DNA of 64,000 nucleotides from JAFGXT01 sp963677165 (lineage in GTDB: Bacteria > Verrucomicrobiota > Lentisphaeria > Victivallales > SZUA-371): positions 4,278,001 through 4,342,000 of the forward strand of contig CAXXSX010000002.1 in NCBI GenBank assembly GCA_963677165.2. The letters are read 5' to 3'. The notes beneath the pieces are model-generated. The model was not told where the DNA came from. It made no database searches and was given only the letters and a program-made list of their open reading frames with translations. The position numbers and the translations under genes were made by a program. Below, in pieces: positions 27,181-34,761 of this stretch; the stretch's first letter is position 1; the number at the start of each line of letters is the position of its first letter.

Positions 27181-27782
27181 TTCGTTATATCCCCGAGCAT
27201 CGTGATAGTCTTTTCTGATTCGATGACTACAACCTTTACTGTCCCATTGAAATAGACGTTTTTAGGTTTGCGGGTGTTATCCGGACGAAAACTGAACTGA
27301 CTCCAGTAAAGTCTGGGTTTTGAATCATCCAGGTGTTGTATAAACTTAAGCAGCAATTCGAAATCCGAGAGTGATGACAGATTCATTTCATATGCCACTA
27401 GTCCGCCATCAAGTTTTGAAGTACGTAGCGCGCCCAAGGCTAATAATTTTAGCCCAGTTTTAGCCGAGGCGTTTTCCACTATTTTCCGCATTGTGAGTTT
27501 GGGATCGCCATCTCGTGATGTAATCCAGTAGCGGGTGTTATCTTTCGAAGAATTGGCGATTACTTTTGCAAGGCGTTGTTCATGTTCAACCTCCTGACGC
27601 AGTTCTTCCTGAAGATTTTTCAGTTCGGTCAATCGTTGCTTTATGCGTTTTTCTCCTGGCCAGATATCCGGCAGCATGTCGAGATTCATATACAAAGCAA
27701 CTGAAGCAAGCAGTAAAATTACTGCCGCAAGCAAGACAGCCTTCGGATTATTAGCCAGCGTATATTTTAGTTTCTCGACCAT
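27177..27782 (-). CDS. gspM: GspM/PilO-like inner-membrane protein
   Basis: A 201-residue protein: short cytoplasmic N-terminus, one membrane segment (AVLLAAVILLLASVALYMNL), a coiled-coil region (KQRLTELKNLQEELRQEVEHEQ), then a ferredoxin-like periplasmic domain (about 100-190: KLTMRKIVENASAKTGLKLLALG, SLSDFELLLKFIQHLDDS). This is the topology of GspM or PilO. It overlaps the GspL-like gene by 16 bases and the GspC-like gene by 4, so the operon is tightly packed. Confidence 0.75.
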   Translation of the reverse strand: MVEKLKYTLANNPKAVLLAAVILLLASVALYMNLDMLPDIWPGEKRIKQRLTELKNLQEELRQEVEHEQRLAKVIANSSKDNTRYWITSRDGDPKLTMRKIVENASAKTGLKLLALGALRTSKLDGGLVAYEMNLSSLSDFELLLKFIQHLDDSKPRLYWSQFSFRPDNTRKPKNVYFNGTVKVVVIESEKTITMLGDITK

Positions 27783-29014
27783 TTTTTCCCTTTACGACTT
27801 TTCATTTTGCGTACGGATTCTTCAAGGGTAATATATAAAACTGATTCACCTCCGCGACGGGAAGTCTTACGTAAATTCTTGACCATCAGTCCATCAATCC
27901 GGTTAAGAATCGTTGAGATACTTGAGGTGCTGCCGGAAGCATTTATTTTTAATGATACACTTTTTTCATTGACTTTTAGGCTGGTCAACCACATGTCCCG
28001 GGGAAGCCTGACCGCCAGCTCACGGGTTAATTTCAGCACATTCGGACCACCTTTAACTGCCTTGTTCATCGTTTCGATAATTTTGGCTTGTTCGCGTTGC
28101 GAGCCCGTGAGGGTCTTTGCCTTTTCCAGAAGTCGAGCGGCTCGAGCTTTTTCCCGGTTAATGCGTCCCAGCCGGGATATATTTGAACTCCAGGAGCGGT
28201 AAACTCCACCAAGAGACAATCCAAGCGCCGCAATAATCAAAGCAGCCGTGGCAAATTTCAGCAACCGGTGACGCTGTGGAATCATGATCGAAGGAAGCGT
28301 ACAGAGAGTTGGCTGATCACAGGAAAAATTGTCCGTCAAACCATAAGCAGCCAGCAAAATTGCCGGACGAAACTCTGAGGCGATTTTACTTCCGACAAGC
28401 AAATCCATGATATGATCTTCCGGTTCCAAATTAGAACTGTTTTCTATTGTACGGAATTTACCGTCGAGAGAAGGGATCAGACAGAAATCTGGTTCGATGG
28501 TTTCAAGCTGGACGGAATTCCCCGAAAGTATTGGATCAACTGCCATAAACGGATGTGTTACCGTATCAGCTTTAATTCCCGAGGCTGTAAGGTTTCCAAG
28601 CAGCGATTCCCAGCTTTTGCGTTTAATCGAAAGAATACGTAAATGAGTCTGTGCTGCGGTTTTATCAAGACGGTTTATCTGACGATAAAATAACAAATTA
28701 TCTCTCGGATCAAATGGAAGATGACGCGTAATTTCATAGCTGAGTGCATTGGTCAGTTCATGAGATGGGAGCTTCGGCATGGATAGTTCAACACTGATTG
28801 AACCGGGAATATATCCACCAAGAATAAGCGGATCATTGATTGATCCGCCAAGTTCATCACTTATTCGAGATAAACGTTCAGCGAAGGGAAGAGAGTCATC
28901 AGATGAAGAGCATGATTTAATCAAGGACAAGGCTGATTTATCACGCTTTTCAGTAAGCACTGCATAAATATTGAACTCTCTGTCCCAAGTTATGGATTTA
29001 CATCTCTTTTTCAC
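27767..29014 (-). CDS. gspL: GspL-like (PilM/PilN-type) platform protein
   Basis: A 415-residue protein. Residues about 1-230 form a cytoplasmic actin-like domain (SITWDREFNIYAVLTEK; LPSHELTNALSYEITRHLPFDP is the typical PilM/GspL stretch). A membrane segment lies near 255 (LLKFATAALIIAALGLSLGGVY), followed by a coiled coil and a PilN-like domain (GPNVLKLTRELAVRLPRDMWLTSLKV, residues about 325-400). It joins the secretion ATPase to the GspM-like protein in type II secretion. The start is a GTG with a weak ribosome site. No gspE, F or G genes are in the window, so the rest of the machine must lie elsewhere. Confidence 0.8.
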   Translation of the reverse strand: MKKRCKSITWDREFNIYAVLTEKRDKSALSLIKSCSSSDDSLPFAERLSRISDELGGSINDPLILGGYIPGSISVELSMPKLPSHELTNALSYEITRHLPFDPRDNLLFYRQINRLDKTAAQTHLRILSIKRKSWESLLGNLTASGIKADTVTHPFMAVDPILSGNSVQLETIEPDFCLIPSLDGKFRTIENSSNLEPEDHIMDLLVGSKIASEFRPAILLAAYGLTDNFSCDQPTLCTLPSIMIPQRHRLLKFATAALIIAALGLSLGGVYRSWSSNISRLGRINREKARAARLLEKAKTLTGSQREQAKIIETMNKAVKGGPNVLKLTRELAVRLPRDMWLTSLKVNEKSVSLKINASGSTSSISTILNRIDGLMVKNLRKTSRRGGESVLYITLEESVRKMKSRKGKKWSRN

Positions 29015-29093
29015 AATTTGTCGTCTCTGACTTTACTTTAGGAATAATCCTTTCTTCTTAAAATACTTTTGAAAATTTCCTAACTCTATTGCT

Positions 29094-29140
29094 AAAAAGA
29101 AACCTACCGCAGGATCTCGGGCGATCCTGCGATAAGTTTC
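29094..29140 (-). terminator. Intrinsic terminator of the DegT/Gfo-Idh operon
   Basis: CGCAGGATC and GATCCTGCG form a perfect 9-bp stem with a 6-base loop. An outer GAAAC/GTTTC pair lengthens it, and five T follow on the minus strand. It lies 21 bases after the Gfo/Idh stop codon. Confidence 0.9.
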
Positions 29141-29161
29141 ACGAGGAGAAAGGTTGGGGAA

Positions 29162-30199
29162 TTATAATTTTACCATTTTTCCGGTTCTGGCAGATTCATA
29201 TATTGCGGAAATGATTGCTACAGATTTTCTGCCCTCGTGTCCGTTTACTTTTGGTTCACGGTTATTCTTGATGGCATCGATCATATCTTCTATTTGATAC
29301 TGATGTCCTTTGAAATCAATAAATGCTGTCGGGTCTTTAGCGCCGCTGGAAGATGTGTTTTGAAGACTTCTCTTTAAAACAGTGTCTTCATGGGACATCT
29401 CTTTGAACTCCCAAACTTCCAGGGATTCGCCGTTTAATATTGCACTTCCATCAGTACCGTGGATGCCTATTCTAACATCCAGGCCGGGATAAGTGGAAGT
29501 TGCGCCCTGGATGGTTGCCATTGCTCCGTTCTTAAACTTTAAAACGGCAACAGCGGTATCTTCAACCTCGATTTTTCTGGCGAGGGTATCGCAGTACGCA
29601 TATACTGAATCAACCTGTCCCATATAGCTTTGAAGTAGATCAATATAATGAATAGACTGGTTCATCAGGGCTCCGCCACCATCGTATTCCCAGGTGCCGC
29701 GCCATCCGGCGGTATCATAATATTCCTGGCTTCGAAACCATTTTACCTGAACGTCTGCAATCGTTATTCTTCCGAAACGGCCCTTGTTTACTGCATTCAT
29801 TAACACCATAGCCGCATCTTTGAATCGACAGGGGAAAATAACCGATAGTTTTACATTATTTCTCTCGCAGGCGGAAATAATAGCATCGCATTTTGTTAGA
29901 GAAATATCCAGTGGCTTTTCGATGATGACATGTTTGCCGGCTTCTGCTGCCTGAACAGCAAAATCTTCATGCATGCTGCTTGGCAGGCACACAATTACAA
30001 CATCAACAGCTTTGTTCATTAACATCATGTGATAGTTGTAATAGGCTTCGGCATCGTATCTTTCCGCTAGTTGTACCGCTTTGTCATAGTTAATATCACA
30101 TACAGAGACTAAGTTTGCACCAGAAACATTTTTCAATGCTTCCGCGTGAAACGGAGCGATATTTCCACAGCCTATAATTGCAAATCCCAGAATACTCAT
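29162..30199 (-). CDS. Gfo/Idh/MocA-family oxidoreductase
   Basis: A 345-residue NAD(P)-dependent dehydrogenase. The N-terminal Rossmann fold has GFAIIGCGNIAPFHAEAL, and the family motif EKP appears in HVIIEKPLDISLTKCD. The C-terminal half contains WRGTWEYDGGGALMNQSIHYIDLLQSYMG, where the His is the typical catalytic one of inositol or glucose-fructose dehydrogenases. It probably oxidises a hydroxyl of a sugar or cyclitol, giving a keto group for the aminotransferase encoded 19 bp upstream. AAGGA precedes the ATG. Confidence 0.92.
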   Translation of the reverse strand: MSILGFAIIGCGNIAPFHAEALKNVSGANLVSVCDINYDKAVQLAERYDAEAYYNYHMMLMNKAVDVVIVCLPSSMHEDFAVQAAEAGKHVIIEKPLDISLTKCDAIISACERNNVKLSVIFPCRFKDAAMVLMNAVNKGRFGRITIADVQVKWFRSQEYYDTAGWRGTWEYDGGGALMNQSIHYIDLLQSYMGQVDSVYAYCDTLARKIEVEDTAVAVLKFKNGAMATIQGATSTYPGLDVRIGIHGTDGSAILNGESLEVWEFKEMSHEDTVLKRSLQNTSSSGAKDPTAFIDFKGHQYQIEDMIDAIKNNREPKVNGHEGRKSVAIISAIYESARTGKMVKL

Positions 30200-30218
30200 A
30201 ATGCATTAATTCCTTAGC

Positions 30219-31550
30219 TTAACTTTTGCGTTTTGTGAGGAACCATGATTCGCCTGCATTCGGATCCGGATTATCTCCCGGGATTAGCTCAGCGTAATTT
30301 GCACAAACCTTTTTGATCGCGTCAACATAAAGGTCGATTAGTTCCTTGTTGAAATGTTTCATGTACGGGAGTCGGAATATACGCTTACTTAAATTTTCAG
30401 AAACCGGTAGAGATTGTTCGTTTTCACGATTTTCTACGCCTTCCGGAAGATTTGCTGAGTTAGTAGGCCTGCCATGGTTATAAACGTCAATGTCAGTAAA
30501 TAACCGGTGGCGATGCAAGGCTGCATTTACACCTTGTTCAACATCCATTCCTTCGGCCCTGAGAGCTTCGCAGAAACGCTGACAGGACAAGCCTTCAAAT
30601 GCTTCTGCTTCGTACAGGCCGACCGGAATATACCAGCCGCCTTTTGTTAAGCCCGAATTTTTAGGGGGACGGTGTGCTGTAATACCGCGGATGCCTTCCA
30701 ACTGATCCCAGAAATATGTAAAAACACGGTCGATTTCAGCGATTTCGTCATTGTACTTTTTTAACTGTTCCAGTCCAACTGCCGCAGACATCTGATGCAT
30801 ACGGTATTTGAAGCCGCCATTCGGTAGACTCGCGCGTTTCTTTAATTCTTCGTCTTGAATTTCACCATGTCTCGCATATTGTCCGAATAAAAGCGCACGT
30901 TCGTAAATTTTCCGGTCATTTGTCAGAAGCATGCCGCCTTCGCCAATCGCAAAGGATTTACCAGTCATACAGGAAAATCCGGCAACATCACCGATTGTTC
31001 CGGTCATTCTGCCTTTGTACAAGCAACCATGGCAATGTGAACAGTCTTCAATTACTTTGATGTCATGTTTTCGGGCAATCTCCATAATTCTGTCCATGTC
31101 CGCCGGATAAGCAAGATAGTGGACAACTACAACCGCTTTGGTTCTTTCTGTGATTCTACGCTCAAAATCATCCGGATCAAGGCAGAGAGTTACCGGGTCG
31201 ATATCAGCAAAAACAACAGATGCGCCAAGGTTCATTCCCTGAATACAAGATGCCCAGTAAGTGATTGCCGGACAGATTATTTCGTCGCCAACGCCAACGC
31301 CGACACCGTACATTGCCGCATGTAGAGAAGCGGTTCCACTGCAATGCGCCAAAGCATACTTAGCTCCGTGCCATTCAGCGAACCCCTGTTCAAATTTTTT
31401 GGAAATATCCAGACCGGACATATTTCCGTCTTCCAACACCTTAACGATAGCGTCTTTCATGCCCTGATTTACAATCGGCCAGTGGAACATTTCTTCACTG
31501 ACATCAACATTTACAGCTTTCGGTCCGCCAAATAAAGCTAGTTCACTCAT
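30219..31550 (-). CDS. DegT/DnrJ/EryC1/StrS-family PLP aminotransferase
   Basis: A 443-residue protein with the fold-type I features of sugar aminotransferases: YALAHCSGTASLHAAMYGVGVG (cofactor phosphate site), VVHYLAYPADMDRIMEIARKH, VIEDCSHCHGCLYKGR, and CMTGKSFAIGEGGMLLTND with K198 as the likely PLP lysine. It would aminate a keto-sugar or keto-cyclitol, or act as a related dehydratase. Pairing with a Gfo/Idh dehydrogenase is common for amino-cyclitol and amino-sugar pathways, which run in either direction. The promoter and operator at 31598-31640 lie directly upstream, divergent from a GntR-type regulator. Confidence 0.92.
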   Translation of the reverse strand: MSELALFGGPKAVNVDVSEEMFHWPIVNQGMKDAIVKVLEDGNMSGLDISKKFEQGFAEWHGAKYALAHCSGTASLHAAMYGVGVGVGDEIICPAITYWASCIQGMNLGASVVFADIDPVTLCLDPDDFERRITERTKAVVVVHYLAYPADMDRIMEIARKHDIKVIEDCSHCHGCLYKGRMTGTIGDVAGFSCMTGKSFAIGEGGMLLTNDRKIYERALLFGQYARHGEIQDEELKKRASLPNGGFKYRMHQMSAAVGLEQLKKYNDEIAEIDRVFTYFWDQLEGIRGITAHRPPKNSGLTKGGWYIPVGLYEAEAFEGLSCQRFCEALRAEGMDVEQGVNAALHRHRLFTDIDVYNHGRPTNSANLPEGVENRENEQSLPVSENLSKRIFRLPYMKHFNKELIDLYVDAIKKVCANYAELIPGDNPDPNAGESWFLTKRKS

Positions 31551-31597
31551 CGTGTTTTCCTGTATTTCTTATTCAGTATAATTACTTGTTAATAAAT

Positions 31598-31640
31598 ATG
31601 CCAATGGCATAATAATACCATGATCCATAAAACAAGTCAA
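31598..31640 (-). promoter_or_regulatory. Promoter and palindromic operator of the DegT/Gfo-Idh operon
   Basis: On the minus strand TTGACT (31640-31635) and TATTAT (31617-31612) are separated by exactly 17 bases. Starting right after the -10, the perfect inverted repeat ATGCCA-T-TGGCAT (31610-31598) covers the predicted transcription start. A wider pair, ACTTGTT and AACAAGT, brackets the region. The divergent GntR/LacI-type regulator gene 85 bases away is the likely source of the repressor. Confidence 0.75.
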
Positions 31641-31695
31641 TTGATTTTCTCTTATTTTATTTGATTTTTTCAAAAAGGTAAGTACATTCTCCATT

Positions 31696-32739
31696 ATGCA
31701 TAAAACAACACTGAATGCTTTGAATACCCTGAAAGAACGCATTGAATGCGGCAACTGGAGCAAGGATAATTTTCTTCCTCCAGAGCGTAAGTTATGTGAA
31801 GAACTTGGTGTTGGACGCGGTAGTCTTCTAGCAATCTTCCGTGAGTTATCTTCAATGGGATATATTCGCATCGAACGAGGACGTGGCGCAAGAGTTTCAT
31901 TTGAATCGAAGCGCAAGTTTCACCGAATTCTTGTAATAGAAAACTCCGATTTTACAATGAATCAGTCGTCTGAACACATGCGCATTCTAGACGCAATATC
32001 CACAACTGCAAACTCTATTGGAGCTGAAATAACATTGTTCTTTGCCCCGCCGGACACTTCCACGGAAGCACTGATTCAACGTCATGCGCGTGGAGAGTAT
32101 CAAGGTATTATTATTGCCGAAGAGTTTGAGATGGTTGACCTGAATCTGTTGCTGCGCAGCGGTATTCCGACTGTAGTAGCCAACTCCGAGTCCGATCAGG
32201 ACATGCTTTGCACAAAGGTTGATTTCAGAGAGGTTGGCCGTCTTGCCGGACGTGAATTTGTTGATAATGGACATACCAATATCGGTATGATCAGCGGTCC
32301 GGCTGACAGGTTCATTTTTAAAGAAATGACTGCAGGCCTCAAAGGCGCACTGGCTGAAGATGATATCTTCCTTAACTCAGAAAAAGTCATTTTCTGGGAA
32401 GAAAACAAAAACATGGAAGAAAAAATTAAAAGTCTTCTTTCTGCTCCTGAATGTCCAACCGCTTTTTTTATTGCCAGAGATTGGCGTGCTGCTAAATTCT
32501 ATGAAGTCTGCGGGAAACTGGGACTTAAAATTCCTGACGATATCTCCGTCATTTCCTACGACAATTTATCCTGGCCGGAAGCAGACCGAGTTGGATTAAC
32601 TACTGTCTGCGAACCGACCAGTCAAATCGGCGGAAAAGCCGTTATGATGCTGAAAGACTGGGTGGAAAACGGCACAAAACCATCAAGTTGTACCGTGCAC
32701 GCCAAACTAATCAAACGCTCCAGCGTTAAAACTACATAG
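31696..32739 (+). CDS. GntR-type regulator with LacI-like sensor domain
   Basis: A 347-residue protein. The N-terminus is a GntR winged helix (FLPPERKLCEELGVGRGSLLAIFRELSSMGYIRIERGRGARV), followed by a periplasmic-binding-protein-like ligand domain (RILVIENSDF, GIIIAEEFEMVDLNLLLRSGIPTVVANSES, GHTNIGMISGPADRFIF, ISVISYDNLSWPEADRVGLTTV). It is divergent from the DegT/Gfo-Idh operon, whose promoter carries a perfect inverted repeat, and so probably represses that operon until a cognate amino-sugar or cyclitol binds. Confidence 0.9.
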   Translation: MHKTTLNALNTLKERIECGNWSKDNFLPPERKLCEELGVGRGSLLAIFRELSSMGYIRIERGRGARVSFESKRKFHRILVIENSDFTMNQSSEHMRILDAISTTANSIGAEITLFFAPPDTSTEALIQRHARGEYQGIIIAEEFEMVDLNLLLRSGIPTVVANSESDQDMLCTKVDFREVGRLAGREFVDNGHTNIGMISGPADRFIFKEMTAGLKGALAEDDIFLNSEKVIFWEENKNMEEKIKSLLSAPECPTAFFIARDWRAAKFYEVCGKLGLKIPDDISVISYDNLSWPEADRVGLTTVCEPTSQIGGKAVMMLKDWVENGTKPSSCTVHAKLIKRSSVKTT

Positions 32740-32777
32740 AATCAATTTTTTAAATAAAATTTTTACATGCGTATTGT

Positions 32778-33754
32778 TCATAGAGTAGTACAAAAGGCGT
32801 CCAGGTTTTCAAGCGTCGCATTGGGGGGAATGTCACAGCCGGATGACAACAGGAAGTTCCGGTGTCCAGTAGTCTTGTTCAGCAGATCTGCTACCATTGT
32901 CTTCACCTCTTCTGGAGAAGCATTTACGAATATGGAAGACGGATCAAGGTTGCCGGATATACTGATATTATCAGGAACCTGTTCCAGTGTCTGCGGAATA
33001 TCCATCGGTTCGCCGAAATGGTAAAATTGCGCTCCGGATTCCAGAATAGCCGGAAGGTGTTCAATCCGGCAACCGCAGTTGTGCAGGATAATCTTGAAAT
33101 TATCATCTTCAACCGCTTCGATAATCTTTTTAACATACTGTGAGGAAAATTCAGCCAGTCCTTCCGGCCAAAGTAATCCTGCCGCTGGTTCAGCCATACA
33201 TAGCGCATCAGCACTAGCCTCTTTATAGGCCTGAGCATATTTTATAATAAATTCGGTCGTCTTGCCCATTAGGCAATGTGCCGCGTCAGGATCAAGCAAG
33301 GTCAGTTCCAGAGCCTCACTTACACCGTACAACCTGGCTGCAAGGGTATATGGTCCGATAATTCCCCCAACCAGAAAACGCGGACGTTCTGGAAGTTTTT
33401 TCAACTTGGCAATGGTTTCCAATGCAACGTTGCAGCGTCCTTTATTCAGTCCGGGACTTCCAGTCCGGCAACCATTTCCGGTTCCGTGAGCAAACGCTCC
33501 GTGACTGATGGCACCTCGTCGTCACTCATTTCGATTACCGCACCGAAGGCCTCGGCTTCGACACTCAAATCCATCGCCGTCAAAGCAGTAAGGGAATCAT
33601 AGCGTTTAAACAAAGCCATAATAGCTTCAATCCGAATATCACTGTCGGTAACCATCTGTTGTACGGAAGCACCGGTTATTTTTTACCCCGGATAGACCGC
33701 GATTGGCATGGTTAAAGTTTCGGATGAAGACAGAATATGGTCTATGATGTTCAT
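32778..33754 (-). pseudogene. UroD-like corrinoid methyltransferase pseudogene
   Basis: A uroporphyrinogen decarboxylase / MtaA-type gene with two visible lesions. The true start is the ATG at 33754 (AAGGA upstream; reading MNIIDHILSSSETLTMPIAVYPG). This is broken by an in-frame TAA at 33683-33685, exactly where the family continues with a residue before KITGASVQQMVTDSDIRIEA. The frame then runs to EMVAGLEVPD and stops at 33446. The rest (NKGRCNVALETIAKLKKLPERPRFLVGGIIGPYTLAARL to the end at 32778) is one frame over, as from a one-base loss near 33450. The later part keeps ILHNCGCRIEHLPAILESGAQFYHF. A sequencing error could explain one lesion but hardly both. An intact relative lies at 37090-38034. 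Confidence 0.85.
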
Positions 33755-33789
33755 GGTTGGGGTTCCTTTGTTTTTTATATTAAAATGTG

Positions 33790-34188
33790 TTAGCAACAAG
33801 TGATAATTCGATCCCAGTCGGCAGTCATCGTAATTTGCTGACCGGGCTTAACGGTGAGAAATTCCTCATCGGGCCATTTCCCGTTTATCAGCATGGAAAT
33901 AAGGCGTAAATTTCCTTCGAGAACTTTGAAATCACGTTCTTCTGATTCCGCATGGCGGTGACACTGTTCCCGGAGATGATCAAACGGCAGTTCCGGAGTC
34001 TCAATATGACATATAGGCTGTGGAGTTCCGTCGAGAGTCGGATGCATTGCATCATAAATATACCTTGCATTGTCTTCGCCATATTCCTCCACCAGAGCCT
34101 GATACTCCTCGCCGGAAGTCATTTTGTCCTGAAAAAAATACTTGCCGTTTTCTACGTAGCCGGGAGAACTGAACGGTGTGCTGGGCAT
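33790..34188 (-). pseudogene. Truncated DUF1638-like gene
   Basis: 132 residues remain. SPGYVENGKYFFQDKMTSGEEYQALVEEYGEDNARYIYDAMHPTL and FKVLEGNLRLISMLINGKWPDEEFLTVKPGQQI resemble the C-terminal half of DUF1638 proteins, which commonly neighbour corrinoid methyltransferase genes. The roughly 100 N-terminal residues expected for the family are missing; the ORF opens at an ATG with no ribosome site, where a broken AraC gene begins on the other strand. This suggests one deletion removed the start of both divergent genes. The family assignment is from memory of its pattern and is moderate. It lies 36 bp upstream of the UroD pseudogene start. Confidence 0.6.
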
Positions 34189-34199
34189 ATTGCAAAAAA

Positions 34200-34758
34200 T
34201 AGTATTACAGGAAAAATATCTTAAATCCCTGCAGGGATTCGATATATCGTTCCACTATATAACCTGGCATGGAAAAGGTTATATCGAATTCATCCCGTCC
34301 GGCGGCAACATCAACTATCATTCGATTCCGGCTAACGGAACCATTCCCCACAGCCATGAATATCTGGAAATAATCCTGATCCTTTGCGGACGGATTATTC
34401 ATCATGTTAACGGAGAATCCCGCGAACTGGATTCCGGCAACCTGATTTTCATTAGACCGTCCGATGCTCACTCATTCAGGCCATACCGCAATGAGGCTTG
34501 CGAAATGCTGATTCTCTCCTATCAACTGGAAATGATGCTGTCCGGAGCTATCTCAACCAGACGCCAACCGAGTTTGTGAACCGTCTGAGAATCAATTATA
34601 CCGTACGCAACCTAGCAGACTCTCGCGAGGAGATCATGGCGATCGCTTTAGACCTTAATTCCCAGAATCTCAGCCGTTTTTATAAACTTTTTCAACAATA
34701 TTACGAAGTAACCCCGGCACAATATCGTAAAAATGCCGGAGCCCGTCACCTTCTCTAA
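34200..34758 (+). pseudogene. AraC-family regulator pseudogene with internal deletion
   Basis: The first part (to about 34540) encodes an AraC-type cupin sensor: IPHSHEYLEIILILCGRIIHHVNGESRELDSGNLIFIRPSDAHSFRP. It ends abruptly at YQLEMMLSG. From about 34545, in a different frame, the C-terminal half of an AraC DNA-binding domain follows (YLNQTPTEFVNRLRINYTVRNLADSREEIMAIALDLNSQNLSRFYKLFQQYYEVTPAQYRK). The missing piece is the end of the sensor and perhaps a hundred or so residues in all. No start codon with a ribosome site is seen. An intact AraC gene lies at 38155. Confidence 0.8.
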
Positions 34759-34761
34759 TCA

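Noticed and set aside
32778..34758. Insertion-sequence activity as the cause of the decayed locus
   Set aside because: No transposase fragment, terminal inverted repeats or target duplication could be seen; small deletions and point changes explain the damage.
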